From: Streptomyces spinoverrucosus
GTDB lineage: Bacteria > Actinomycetota > Actinomycetes > Streptomycetales > Streptomycetaceae
Reading direction: 5' to 3'
Length of the DNA stretch: 64,000 nucleotides
Assembly: GCF_006539505.1 (NCBI RefSeq)
Contig: NZ_BJND01000027.1
Span: 1 to 64,000 of the forward strand
Shown here: positions 7,582-17,500 of the stretch, piece after piece
Layout: each line of letters opens with the position of its first letter
Position numbering within the stretch: the first letter of the stretch is position 1
The notes under the pieces: model-generated
The model's input: only the letters and a program-made list of their open reading frames with translations
What the model was told of the DNA's origin: nothing
Databases searched by the model: none
Made by a program: the position numbers and the translations under genes

Positions 7582-9797
7582 TGGTCGGCGTCGTCCTTGT
7601 CGGCCTCGGAACCTTCCTCGCCCTCGATCACGGGGATCAGGGAGAGCTTGCCGCGGGAGTCGATCTCGGCGATCTCGACCTGGACCTTGTGGCCCACGCC
7701 GAGCACGTCCTCGACGTTCTCCACGCGCTTGCCGCCGGCCAGCTTGCGGATCTGCGAGATGTGCAGCAGGCCGTCCTTGCCGGGCAGCAGGGAGACGAAC
7801 GCGCCGAAGGTGGTGGTCTTCACGACCGTACCCAGGTAGCGCTCGCCGACCTCCGGCATGGTCGGGTTGGCGATGGAGTTGATCGCCGTACGAGCGGCCT
7901 CGGCGGACGGGCCGTCGGCGGCGCCGATGTAGATCGTGCCGTCGTCCTCGATGGTGATCTCGGCGCCCGAGTCCTCCTGGATCTGGTTGATCATCTTGCC
8001 CTTGGGGCCGATGACCTCGCCGATCTTGTCGACCGGGATCTTCACGGTGATGATCCGCGGCGCGTTCGGGGACATCTCGTCGGGCCGGTCGATGGCCTCC
8101 ATCATCACGTCGAGGATGTGGAGACGCGCGTCCCGGGCCTGCTTCAGGGCGGCGGCGAGCACGGAGGCCGGGATGCCGTCCAGCTTGGTGTCCAGCTGAA
8201 GGGCGGTCACGAACTCCTTGGTGCCGGCGACCTTGAAGTCCATGTCACCGAAGGCGTCCTCCGCACCGAGGATGTCGGTGAGGGTGACGTAGTGCGTCTC
8301 GCCGTCGATCTCCTGGGAGATCAGGCCCATGGCGATACCGGCGACCGGGGCCTTCAGCGGCACACCGGCGTTCAGCAGCGACATGGTGGAGGCGCAGACC
8401 GAACCCATGGACGTCGAACCGTTGGAGCCGAGGGCCTCGGACACCTGACGGATCGCGTACGGGAACTCCTCGCGCGTCGGCAGCACCGGCATGAGCGCAC
8501 GCTCGGCGAGGGCGCCGTGGCCGATCTCGCGGCGCTTGGGGGAGCCGACGCGGCCGGTCTCGCCGGTGGAGTACGGCGGGAAGTTGTAGTTGTGCATGTA
8601 GCGCTTGCGGGTCACCGGGGAGAGGGTGTCCAGCTGCTGCTCCATGCGGAGCATGTTGAGGGTGGTGACGCCCAGGATCTGGGTCTCGCCACGCTCGAAC
8701 AGCGCGGAGCCGTGCACCCGCGGGATGGCCTCGACCTCGGCGGCCAGCGTGCGGATGTCGGTGACACCGCGGCCGTCGATGCGCTTCTTCTCCTTGATGA
8801 CGCGCTCACGGACCAGGGTCTTGGTCAGCGAGCGGTACGCGGCGGAGATCTCCTTCTCGCGGCCCTCGAACTCCGGCAGGAGCTTCTCGGCGGCGAGGGT
8901 CTTCACACGGTCCAGCTCGGACTCGCGCTCCTGCTTGCCGGCGATGGTGAGCGCCTGAGCGAGCTCCGGCTTGACGGCGGCGGTGAGCGCCTCCAGGACG
9001 TCGTCCTGGTAGTCCAGGAAGATCGGGAACTCGCCGACCGGCTTGGCGGCCTTGGCGGCGAGGTCCGACTGGGCCTTGCAGAGCACCTTGATGAAGGGCT
9101 TCGCGGCGTCCAGACCGGCGGCGACGATCTCCTCGGTGGGGGCCTCGGCACCGCCCTCGACCAGCTTGATGGTCTTCTCGGTGGCCTCGGCCTCGACCAT
9201 CATGATCGCGACGTCGCCGTCCTCCAGGACGCGGCCCGCGACGACCATGTCGAAGACGGCGTCCTCGAGCTCGGTGTGCGTCGGGAACGCGACCCACTGG
9301 CCGCGGATCAGCGCGACGCGGACGCCGCCGATCGGGCCGGAGAAGGGCAGACCGGCCAGCTGCGTGGACGCGGACGCGGCGTTGATCGCGACGACGTCGT
9401 ACAGGTGGTCGGGGTTGAGCGCCATGACGGTGCAGACGACCTGGATCTCGTTGCGCAGGCCCTTCTTGAAGGACGGGCGCAGCGGGCGGTCGATGAGGCG
9501 GCAGGTGAGGATGGCGTCCTCGGACGGCCGGCCCTCACGGCGGAAGAAGCTGCCGGGGATCTTCCCGGCGGCGTACATCCGCTCCTCGACGTCGACCGTC
9601 AGCGGGAAGAAGTCGAGCTGGTCCTTGGGGGTCTTGGAGGCGGTGGTGGCCGACAGCACCATGGTGTCGTCGTCCAGGTACGCCACGGCGGAACCGGCGG
9701 CCTGCTTGGCCAGGCGGCCCGTCTCGAAGCGGATGGTACGGGTGCCGAATGCGCCGTTGTCGATAACGGCCTCGGCGTAGTGGGTCTCGTTCTCCAC
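7578..9797 (-). CDS. pnp: Polynucleotide phosphorylase
   Basis: PNPase degrades RNA phosphorolytically 3'-5', and in Streptomyces also adds 3' tails. The 739-residue product has two RNase PH-like cores. The C-terminal KH domain is seen at IGEVIGPKGKMINQI, and the S1 domain at GTVVKTTTFGAFVSLLPGKDGLLH. I chose the GTG at 9797 because AGGAG lies nine bases upstream and the product (MENETHYAEAV...) has the expected length; the frame extends to 9899 without family similarity. The stop overlaps the start of the M16 peptidase gene. It lies downstream of rpsO with a 370-bp intergenic region containing a strong hairpin. Confidence 0.97.
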   Translation of the reverse strand: MENETHYAEAVIDNGAFGTRTIRFETGRLAKQAAGSAVAYLDDDTMVLSATTASKTPKDQLDFFPLTVDVEERMYAAGKIPGSFFRREGRPSEDAILTCRLIDRPLRPSFKKGLRNEIQVVCTVMALNPDHLYDVVAINAASASTQLAGLPFSGPIGGVRVALIRGQWVAFPTHTELEDAVFDMVVAGRVLEDGDVAIMMVEAEATEKTIKLVEGGAEAPTEEIVAAGLDAAKPFIKVLCKAQSDLAAKAAKPVGEFPIFLDYQDDVLEALTAAVKPELAQALTIAGKQERESELDRVKTLAAEKLLPEFEGREKEISAAYRSLTKTLVRERVIKEKKRIDGRGVTDIRTLAAEVEAIPRVHGSALFERGETQILGVTTLNMLRMEQQLDTLSPVTRKRYMHNYNFPPYSTGETGRVGSPKRREIGHGALAERALMPVLPTREEFPYAIRQVSEALGSNGSTSMGSVCASTMSLLNAGVPLKAPVAGIAMGLISQEIDGETHYVTLTDILGAEDAFGDMDFKVAGTKEFVTALQLDTKLDGIPASVLAAALKQARDARLHILDVMMEAIDRPDEMSPNAPRIITVKIPVDKIGEVIGPKGKMINQIQEDSGAEITIEDDGTIYIGAADGPSAEAARTAINSIANPTMPEVGERYLGTVVKTTTFGAFVSLLPGKDGLLHISQIRKLAGGKRVENVEDVLGVGHKVQVEIAEIDSRGKLSLIPVIEGEEGSEADKDDADQ

Positions 9798-10167
9798 TAG
9801 CGTTTTCTCCTCGTCTTCGTCCCTCCTCGCCCGTGTTGGCGGGGGGACGGTGGCGGAGAAGCGCTCCGTCTGGTGCGGGCCGGTCTTCGATCGAAGCACC
9901 CGGGGCTCGCTTCCCCCCGGGGGCCACTACCGAGGACCGGCGGCGGCGAGGCGCGCTTCTCCTCGTTCGTCTTGCGATGCCGCCTACCCCGGTGGGTACG
10001 CGGAATCACGGTGTGTCGTGCGTACTGCATGTCGTGTACGCGTGCAGTGCGTACGCGTGTCGTGCGTATTGCGTTGTGCTACCACACTACAAAGGGGCAG
10101 TGACACTCCGCACGTACAGCAAAGGGAGCGGCCCCCTCGAAGTGGGAACCGCTCCCTTCACGGCGTC
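9798..10167 (-). promoter_or_regulatory. rpsO-pnp intergenic region (370 bp)
   Basis: This gap has no supportable gene. It carries the rpsO-proximal stem-loop at 10122-10158, a stretch of repeated GTACG/CGTGT words at about 10008-10070, and the pnp leader with its Shine-Dalgarno sequence. In characterised Streptomyces rpsO-pnp operons this region has pnp promoters and is cut by RNase III. That is established knowledge applied to this sequence, not something read directly from it. Confidence 0.5.
10122..10158 (-). terminator. Stem-loop 3' of rpsO
   Basis: AAGGGAGCGG (10122-10131) pairs with CCGCTCCCTT (10149-10158), ending 9 bases beyond the rpsO stop. It is the expected attenuator/RNase III-type hairpin of the rpsO-pnp operon and would also protect the rpsO mRNA 3' end. 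Confidence 0.7.
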
Positions 10168-10455
10168 TTACTTGGCGCCCGCCGCACCACGGCGGATGCC
10201 GAGGCGGTCGACCAGCGTACGGAAGCGCTGGATGTCCTTCTTGGCGAGGTACTGCAGCAGGCGGCGGCGCTGACCGACCAGGATCAGCAGGCCACGGCGG
10301 GAGTGGTGGTCGTGCTTGTGGGTCTTGAGGTGCTCAGTCAGGTCGGAGATCCGACGGGACAGCAGAGCGACCTGGACCTCGGGGGAGCCGGTGTCACCCT
10401 CCTTGGTACCGAACTCGGACATGATCTGCTTCTTCGTAGCGGCGTCGAGCGACAC
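10168..10455 (-). CDS. rpsO: 30S ribosomal protein S15
   Basis: S15 binds 16S rRNA in the platform of the small subunit. The 95-residue product begins SLDAATKKQIMSEFG after the initiator. It contains the family blocks GDTGSPEVQVALL and DHHSRRGLLILVGQRRRLLQYL, and the C-terminal RF-TLVDRLGIRR. Length is slightly over the usual 89. It is the first gene of the rpsO-pnp-M16-dapB run. A short hairpin (10492-10513, CCCCCG/CGGGGG) lies in its leader and might take part in S15 autoregulation, but that is a guess. Confidence 0.97.
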   Translation of the reverse strand: MSLDAATKKQIMSEFGTKEGDTGSPEVQVALLSRRISDLTEHLKTHKHDHHSRRGLLILVGQRRRLLQYLAKKDIQRFRTLVDRLGIRRGAAGAK

Positions 10456-10767
10456 GCGTACTCCTCATGGTCTGTGAATGGCCACCGAGTGCCCCCGGTC
10501 TTCTTCTCGGGGGATCTTCCATGACTCGGAAGGCGGGGATCCGCTGGGCGCGGCCTCCAGAGCGGGGCTCCGGGGGTGCGTACACATACGGCCGTCACTC
10601 AGAGTACCAGGGTGGACGGGTGCCCTGGTCCGCGGTCTCCTTTGACGTGCCCAGTACGACGTGGGGTGTACGTGAGTGCGACTCTGGCAAACCTCTGACC
10701 TGGGGGAACGTCGGCAAGTAGGGTAGCGGAACAGCTCGTTCGCACAGACGGAAGGACCGGAGCCGTT
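10456..10767. promoter_or_regulatory. Divergent promoter region rpsO / DUF397 gene
   Basis: A 312-bp gap between divergent genes with no gene of its own. It holds the rpsO leader hairpin (10492-10513) and a 7-bp inverted repeat ACCAGGG/CCCTGGT (10606-10629). On the plus strand a weak sigma-70-like pair, CTGACC (10695-10700) and TAGGGT (10719-10724) with 18-bp spacing, lies about 45 bp before the DUF397 gene. Confidence 0.35.
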
Positions 10768-11064
10768 ATGGCCGATGCCCAGGACCAGGAACTCAAGGCA
10801 CGCAAGGAGCGAGAGCGGGACGAGCTGTACGCGCTAGACATCTCGGGCGTCGAGTGGCACAGCGCGCCGGGCACCGAGGAGCACGAGGAACGGGTCGAGA
10901 TCGCCTACCTGCCCGGCGGCGCCGTCGCCATGCGGTCGTCGCTCGACCCCGACACCGTGCTGCGGTACACGGAGGCGGAGTGGCGGGCGTTTGTGCTGGG
11001 GGCTCGGGACGGGGAGTTCGATCTGGAGCCGACGCCGCGGAACGGTGGGATTGCGGAGGAGTAG
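10768..11064 (+). CDS. DUF397 domain protein
   Basis: A 98-residue product. From about residue 28 it reads GVEWHSAPG, then VEIAYLPGGAVAMRSS and VLRYTEAEWRAFVLGARDGEFD. This is the DUF397 pattern (a W-x-S/H start, a central A/V-MRSS and a final W-x-AF-x-x-G-x-x-x-G-E-FD). DUF397 proteins are abundant in Streptomyces, usually beside XRE-type regulators; no such partner gene is adjacent here. The first 25 residues are charged and probably helical. It marks the left border of the type VII secretion region. Confidence 0.85.
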   Translation: MADAQDQELKARKERERDELYALDISGVEWHSAPGTEEHEERVEIAYLPGGAVAMRSSLDPDTVLRYTEAEWRAFVLGARDGEFDLEPTPRNGGIAEE

Positions 11065-11070
11065 TCAGGT

Positions 11071-11099
11071 GCGGCGGTCGATGGGGGATCGGCCGCCGC
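11071..11099. terminator. Hairpin between convergent genes
   Basis: GCGGCGGTCGAT and GATCGGCCGCCGC form a near-perfect stem in the 45-bp space between the DUF397 gene and the convergent beta-propeller gene. Likely a bidirectional terminator. Confidence 0.45.
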
Positions 11100-11109
11100 C
11101 GGGCCGTGG

Positions 11110-12648
11110 TCACGGAGTCTTCCGCGCGGCCGACTCGATGCCGAGCACCAGGTAGACCCACCTCGGCTGGTCGGCCGCGGGGCCGGTGACCGACTTGGCG
11201 CCGAAGAAGAGGCGGCCGTCCTGGACGAGGACGTCGTTGAAGTCGATCGAGGTGAAGGTCTCGGCCTCGGCCGGCAGGTCGAAGTAGAAGAACGGCGTCT
11301 CCTCGCCCGTCTCCGGATCGAGGCTGACGAGCGCGGTGGGCGTGATGTTGTCCTGGCTCTCGCGCAGGGCGAGGAGCTTGTCGCCGCTCATCCGCACCGG
11401 GATCAGCAGGGCGTTGGGGCCGGACTCGAACTTCTTCGTGGTGTTCCCGGTCGCCAGGTCGAAGCCGATGACCCAGTTGGAGGTGTGCACACCGATGTCG
11501 TCCTCGCTGCGGAGGAAGACCTGGTTGCCGCCGACGGCGACCGTCGGGCAGTAGTCGACGACGAGATAGTCCCCGTACGAGCAGTCCCCCACGTAGGTGC
11601 CGTTCTGGAGGCGGATCGTGGCGCGGTTCTTGCCGTCATCGTCGAGGGAGAGCAGTTCGGTAATGCCGGTGTCGCCCGCGGAGACGGCCAGGACAGCCGG
11701 ATCCGAGGATGGGACGCTGACGTCGCGGACGCCCTTTGCGGCCGAGTACGACCACAGAGTGCGGCCCGTGGCCGGATCGACCCTGCGCACCTTGAACGTG
11801 ATGGCTTCCCAGGAGGCGACAGGCAGGCTCTTGTCGTTGCTCCAGCACTCCTCGCGCACGAGCAGCGCGCCTCCGCCGGCGGCGCCACTGTCCTGGCAGG
11901 CCCCGGTGGCCTTCGTGCTCCAGCGGATCTCGCCACGATCCATGCCGTACGCAATGGTGCCGCCGCCCCAGGTGACGGCGACCGTGTCGTGGACCAGGGT
12001 CACACTGGGGGTGTCCTGGACGGCACCGTTCGCGGGCGCACCGGGGTGGGTGCCGCTCGCGGAGGCGGGGAAGTCGTGGGACCAGATCTTGCGGCCGTCG
12101 TCGAGGTCGAAGAAGGCGACGCGGTCGCAGTAGGCCCTCTCCTCCTCGCTGTCATTCGCGCGGTACAGGACGGCCGTACGGTTCTCGCCGGTGACGTGGC
12201 GGGTGTAACCGCAGATGGGGCCGTCGAGGGGGAGTTTCCACTTCTCGTCGCCGGGTGCGGCGTCGGTGCCGATGGCCAGGCCGACGAGGGTCTTGTTGAT
12301 GCCCTTGGCGAGGATCTTGTCCGTGGCCCACATGCCCGGCAGCTCGTACCGCTCGCCCGGGCTCATGTCGTCCACGGAGAAACGGAACGCCATCTTTCCA
12401 ACGGTGTTCGCGGGCCGCTTCTCGACGCTCTCGCGGACGTCGAGGCGGCTCTGTCCCGCGGTGGTCTGTGTCTTCGTCCTTGAGCCGCCGCTGTCGCCGC
12501 TCCAGAGGAGCCAGCCGCCGGTGCCGAGTGCCACGACGAGCATGAGGGCGAGCGGCCACATCAGCATCTTGCGGCGGCGCTTGATGCGGGCGGCCTCCGC
12601 GGACGTTGCGGACTGCGTGTATATCGAAGGTGGTGGGCCGAAGCTCAC
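11110..12648 (-). CDS. Membrane-anchored PQQ-like beta-propeller protein in the type VII locus
   Basis: A 512-residue product with a cytoplasmic N-terminus, a basic stop-transfer patch (RIKRRRK), one membrane helix at about residues 30-50 and a large outer domain. The outer domain has repeated beta-propeller-like strands of the PQQ-like type (FFDLDDGRKIWSHD, RVDPATGRTLWSY, IGFDLATGNTTKKF, LDPETGEETPFF). No catalytic motif is visible. The GTG start has AAGGA nine bases upstream. It is encoded 58 bp downstream of eccD on the same strand, so it is likely part of the secretion operon. It has no counterpart among the named mycobacterial Ecc or Esp components that I can recognise. A cell-surface scaffold role is inference. 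Confidence 0.8.
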   Translation of the reverse strand: MSFGPPPSIYTQSATSAEAARIKRRRKMLMWPLALMLVVALGTGGWLLWSGDSGGSRTKTQTTAGQSRLDVRESVEKRPANTVGKMAFRFSVDDMSPGERYELPGMWATDKILAKGINKTLVGLAIGTDAAPGDEKWKLPLDGPICGYTRHVTGENRTAVLYRANDSEEERAYCDRVAFFDLDDGRKIWSHDFPASASGTHPGAPANGAVQDTPSVTLVHDTVAVTWGGGTIAYGMDRGEIRWSTKATGACQDSGAAGGGALLVREECWSNDKSLPVASWEAITFKVRRVDPATGRTLWSYSAAKGVRDVSVPSSDPAVLAVSAGDTGITELLSLDDDGKNRATIRLQNGTYVGDCSYGDYLVVDYCPTVAVGGNQVFLRSEDDIGVHTSNWVIGFDLATGNTTKKFESGPNALLIPVRMSGDKLLALRESQDNITPTALVSLDPETGEETPFFYFDLPAEAETFTSIDFNDVLVQDGRLFFGAKSVTGPAADQPRWVYLVLGIESAARKTP

Positions 12649-12706
12649 GCTCCGAATTCCTTTCCGTGCCGTGCGGTCAGCTCGTCGCCTGGTTGCTGCA
12701 CGGCGT

Positions 12707-14221
12707 TCAGCTCGCCATCGCCCGGGCGGCCGCGTACACGTCGAAGACGGCGAGAGCCAACGGCACCAGGGTCAGCAGGACGAAGCTCTCGCCGATCTCC
12801 ATGAAGCGTCCCCAGAAGGGGCTGACGCCGCGCCGCGGAGTGATCAGGCCGATCGCGGTGACGAGGGCGGTGGCTCCGGCGATCGCCGCCGCGAGCCAGA
12901 CGCTGCGGATGTCGAGCCCGATGGTGTCGCCCTGGAGGGCGTCGCGCAGGAACTCCGTGGGCGGGTTCAGGGCGAGCCCGAGGCCGAGGAAGACGAGGGC
13001 GGCGAGCCCGGCGGAGAGCGTGGCTCCGACCTGCGCGGTGTAGCGGAACAGGTGGGCGCGCATCAGCATGGCGATGCCCGTGGCGAGGGCGAGGAGCTGC
13101 GCCCAGACGTTGCTGGAGAAGCTGAGGACGATCGACGCGCCGACTGTGACGAGCGCGCAGCCGCCGACGAGGCCGACGAGGAGTTCGTGGCCGCGGCGGA
13201 CCTGGGCGGCGATGCGCCGGGTGTCGACGGGCTCCTGCTCGGCGGTGGGTTCCTCGGTGGTGTAGCCGCGGCCGGGATTGGGCGGTTCGAAGCCGATGGG
13301 CAGCCGCGCGAAACGCATGGACAGGCCGGGCAGGAAAGCGAGGGCGCAGACCGCGAGCGGGGCGCAGACAGCGGCCGTCTCGATGGGCTTCAGATGCGTG
13401 AGCATCGCGATGAAGGTGGTCAGCAGCCCGATCGTCGAGGCGAACACGAACGCCACGAAAGGGCCGTCCCCGCTGGGCGACACCAGAGTGAGCACCACGG
13501 AGGCGACGAGGACCGCCGCACAGGCGAGCAGGAACTGCAGCCGTCCGATGCCCTGCCCCTCCGACACCGGGAGCAGTCCGGAGCCTGCCACGGCGATGTT
13601 CGGCAGGGCCCCCAGGCCGAGGGCGACGGCCGAGCCGCGGTCGTCGTAGACCCGCGCGCGGACGCACGCGACGGCGACCAGGAGGACACCGGTGACGGCG
13701 GCGAGGATGCCCTGGAGACTGTGCATGTCGTGGCGGATCTGCGAGCTCCAGACCACGAACGCGAGCAGTGCGGGCAGGATCCCGCCGGCGATCAGGCCGG
13801 CGGCACGGGTGAGGGTGCCGTTCCACAGGGTGCGGTCCTGGGTGACGGCGGAGGCGACCGCCTCGGAGACGTCGTCGTGGACCGCGGGCGGCAGCGACTC
13901 GGCGAACGGACGCAGCGTCAGCAGCTCGCCGTCGAGGATGCGCTGGGCGGCGAAGGAACCGGATCCGTCGAGGACGGTGCCATCCCTGCGTACGAGGTGG
14001 TAGCCGACCGGGGCGCCCTCGGCGGGGCTTTGCCGGGAGAGCCGCAGGATCTCCGGGTAGAGGTCGGCGACTGACACATCGTCGGGCAGCGCCACGTCGA
14101 TGCGGCTGTCGGGCGCCACGATGGTGACCCGGCAGAACCCGAACCCGGTGCCCGCCCCGGAAGGAGCTCCGGTGCCCGCCCCGCCGGTCGCGCCGGTCGG
14201 CGCGGAGGCCGTCATGCTCAC
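12707..14221 (-). CDS. eccD: Type VII secretion integral membrane protein EccD
   Basis: EccD forms the main membrane pore scaffold of type VII secretion. The 504-residue product has an N-terminal ubiquitin-like YukD domain (about residues 28-110: FCRVTIVAPDSRIDVALPDDV through LLTLRPF). About eleven hydrophobic helices follow to the C-terminus, as expected for the family. An 18-residue Gly/Ala-rich leader precedes the YukD domain. The GTG at 14221 has GAGGGGGA upstream; an ATG two codons later is an alternative. It is divergent from eccC. Confidence 0.93.
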   Translation of the reverse strand: MSMTASAPTGATGGAGTGAPSGAGTGFGFCRVTIVAPDSRIDVALPDDVSVADLYPEILRLSRQSPAEGAPVGYHLVRRDGTVLDGSGSFAAQRILDGELLTLRPFAESLPPAVHDDVSEAVASAVTQDRTLWNGTLTRAAGLIAGGILPALLAFVVWSSQIRHDMHSLQGILAAVTGVLLVAVACVRARVYDDRGSAVALGLGALPNIAVAGSGLLPVSEGQGIGRLQFLLACAAVLVASVVLTLVSPSGDGPFVAFVFASTIGLLTTFIAMLTHLKPIETAAVCAPLAVCALAFLPGLSMRFARLPIGFEPPNPGRGYTTEEPTAEQEPVDTRRIAAQVRRGHELLVGLVGGCALVTVGASIVLSFSSNVWAQLLALATGIAMLMRAHLFRYTAQVGATLSAGLAALVFLGLGLALNPPTEFLRDALQGDTIGLDIRSVWLAAAIAGATALVTAIGLITPRRGVSPFWGRFMEIGESFVLLTLVPLALAVFDVYAAARAMAS

Positions 14222-14545
14222 CTGCTGTTCCCCCTCGTCGGTGTACGGCGATCGCGGTGTCGAGCGCGCGATCGCCTGTAACGATCCTGTGTAGGTTGTG
14301 CCTTGCCGCCCGCGCCGCCGGCCGCATGCGCCGCGTTGCCCGGGAGCAGGCGGGGAGCACTCACAACGAACAGTGCGGATTGTCTGGTTTTCTGGGGCCC
14401 GATTCGCAACTGCTCACACGTCTCACGGGCACCCTACCGCCCACCATTGTCAGTGGTTCTCAGTAGGATCGCGCTTCGCGATCGACGTTCGCCGGACACG
14501 GGGCGGCGGACGGAACGGTCGAGCCGGTAAGGGAATTGGTGCGAA
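14222..14545. promoter_or_regulatory. Divergent region eccD / eccC
   Basis: A 324-bp gap that must hold the promoters of both operons and the two leaders. I see no convincing -35/-10 pair with normal spacing: TTGTCA at 14447 and TAGGAT at 14464 are only 11 bp apart. No gene and no strong hairpin were found. Confidence 0.3.
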
Positions 14546-17500
14546 GTGAGCCACATCGTCGTCAAGCGCCCACCCAGGGCACTGCCGCGGGAAGTGCCCA
14601 CGAACGAGGTCGTGCTGCAGCCGCCGCCGGAGCTGCCGCGCGGGCAGCAGGAAGGCGCTCTGATGCAGCTCCTGCCCATGCTCGGCATGGGCGGGTCCGT
14701 GGTGTTCTTCTTCAACCCCCAGGCACAGCCCTTCATGAAGATCATGGGCATGGTGATGGTGGCCTCCACCATCGCCATGGGCGTCGCGATGCTGATTCGC
14801 TACCGGCGAGGCAACCAGGGGCAGATCGCCGACATCCGCCGCGATTACCTGCGGTATCTGTCGCAGACCCGGCGGGATGCGCAGAACACCGCCAAGGCGC
14901 AGCGCGACGCCCAGTACTACCTGCACCCTTCACCGGAGCAACTGTGGGCGCTGGTCGCCGAGGGCAGCCGCGTGTGGGAGCGCCGGGCCGGCGACGAGGA
15001 CTTCGGGCAAGTGCGCGTCGGTCTCGGCCCGCAGGCCCTGGCCACTCCCCTGGTCCCGCCGCAGACCGCGCCGGTGGACCAGTTGGAGCCGCTGACGGCG
15101 GGCGCCGTGGAGCATTTCCTGTCCACGCACAGCACCCTCGAGGACCTGCCGATGGCGGTCTCGCTACGGGCCTTCTACCACGTGTCGATCAGCGGTGAGC
15201 CGGTCACCGTGCGCGGCGCCGCCCGCGCGGTGACCGCCGCCCTCGCCTCACTGCACTCCCCCGAGGACCTCGTCATCGCCGTCGCCACCGGCCGGGAGTC
15301 CGCGCGCGAGTGGGAGTGGGCGAAGTGGCTGCCGCACGTGCAGGCCAAGAGCGAGGCGGACGGCGCGGGCAGCCTGCGCCTGATCACCACCAACCCGGTC
15401 GAGCTGGAGGACCTGTTGGCCGCCCGGCTCCAGGGCCGTCCGCGCTTCCACCCGAGCGCGCCGCCGGTGCCCGAGCAGCCGCACCTGGTGGTCGTCCTCG
15501 ACGGTGTCTCCCTGCCGCCCACCTCGCTGCTCGCCAGCCCGGAGGGGCTGCAGGGCGTGACGGTCCTGGAGGTGGTGCCGGGCGAACTCACCACCGGGCG
15601 CGGTGACCTCTCCGTCGTCGTACACCAGCGCGAGCTGCGCCTGGAGTCGGCGCACGGCATGGTCTACGAGGGCACGCCCGACGTCCTGTCGTACGAAGCG
15701 GCGGAGGCGCTGGCCCGGCAGCTGGCGCCGCTGCGGATGGCCTCGGGCGGGGACGACGACGAACCGCTGCTCGCCAACCTGGAGTTCACGGACCTGCTGA
15801 ACCTCGGCGACGCGGCCACCGTGGACCCGCGACGCACCTGGCGGCCGCGCTCGCAGTCCGAGCGGCTGCGCGTGCCGATCGGCGTCGGCGAGGACGGCCG
15901 ACCGGTGATGCTCGACCTCAAGGAGGCCGCGCAGGAGGGCATGGGCCCGCACGGTCTGTGCGTCGGCGCGACCGGTTCCGGCAAGTCGGAGCTGCTGCGC
16001 ACCTTGGTCCTCGGCCTCGCGGTCACCCACTCCTCCGAGACGCTGAACTTCGTCCTCGCCGACTTCAAGGGCGGTGCGACCTTCGCGGGCATGGCTCAAC
16101 TGCCGCACGTGGCCGCGGTCATCACCAACCTTGCCGACGATCTGACCCTCGTCGACCGTATGGGGGACTCGATCCGCGGTGAGCTGAACCGCCGTCAGGA
16201 GATGCTGCGGGACGCGGGCAACTACGCCAACATCCACGCGTACGAGAAGGCCCGCGCGGCCGGTGCCGCGCTGCAGCCGATCCCCTCGCTGGTCCTCGTC
16301 ATCGACGAGTTCAGCGAACTGCTCACTGCGAAGCCGGATTTCATCGAGATGTTCGTGCAGATCGGCCGTATCGGCCGGTCGCTCGGTGTGCATCTGCTGC
16401 TGGCCTCGCAGCGTCTGGAAGAAGGCCGTCTGCGCGGGCTGGAGACCTATCTGTCGTACCGGATCGGTCTGCGCACGTTCTCGGCGGCTGAGTCGCGTGC
16501 CGCGATCGGCGTGCCGGACGCCTACGAGCTGCCGAACGTGCCCGGTTCCGGCTTCCTGAAGTTCGGCACGGACGAAATGGTCCGCTTCAAGGCCGCGTAC
16601 GTCTCCGGGGTGTACCGCTCCAGCGCCCAGCAGGCCGCGTCGTACGGCGGCCCGCTCCCAGTGGACCGCAGGCCTGTGCTGTTCACGGCTTCGCAGGTGC
16701 CCGTCCAGTACGTGGCGGTGCTGCCCCAGCAGCGGCAGGAGGACGAGCCGGACCAGACCGACGACGCGCTCGCCGACACCGTGCTGGACGTCATTGTGCG
16801 GCGGTTGGAGGCGCAGGGCCCGGCGGCCCACCAGGTGTGGCTGCCGCCGCTGGACAGCCCGCCGTCGCTGGACCTCCTGCTGCCCGGCCTGGCCGCCGTG
16901 CCCGGCCGAGGGCTCACCCAGCCCGGCTACGAGGGCGCGGGCCGGCTGGTCATCCCCGTCGGCATCGTCGACAAGCCGTACGAGCAGCGCCGTGACCCGC
17001 TGTGGACCGACTTCGGCGGCGCGGCCGGCCATATGCAGATTCTCGGCGGCCCGCAGTCCGGCAAGTCGACCCTGCTGCGCTCGATCATCGCCTCCTTCGC
17101 GCTCACCCACACCCCGCAGGAAGTGCAGTTCTACGGTCTCGACTTCGGTGGTGGCGGTCTGGCGTCCGTGGCGGGCCTGCCGCACGTGGGCGGGATCGCC
17201 TCGCGTCTGGACCCGGAAAGGGTCCGGCGTACAGTCGCCGAGGTGTACGGCATCATGACCCGCCGCGAGGAGTACTTCCGCGCCGCCGGTATCTCCTCCA
17301 TCGCCGAGTTCCGCGCCCGCCGGGCCCGCGGCGACATCTCGACTACCGACCAGCCGTGGGGCGATGTCTTTCTGGTCATCGACGGCTGGGGCAACTTCCG
17401 CTCCGACTACGACGGACTGGAGCCGGCCGTCCTGGACATCGCGGCGCGCGGCCTCGGCTACGGCATGCACCTGATCCTCACCGCGTCGCGCTCCATGGAG

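Noticed and set aside
4981..7839. 952-residue open frame on the plus strand
   Set aside because: It is antisense to dapB and the M16 peptidase gene; high GC at third positions keeps the opposite frame free of stops. No family similarity and biased composition.
14447..14469. TTGTCA and TAGGAT as an eccC promoter
   Set aside because: Spacing is 11 bp, far from the usual 16-18 bp.
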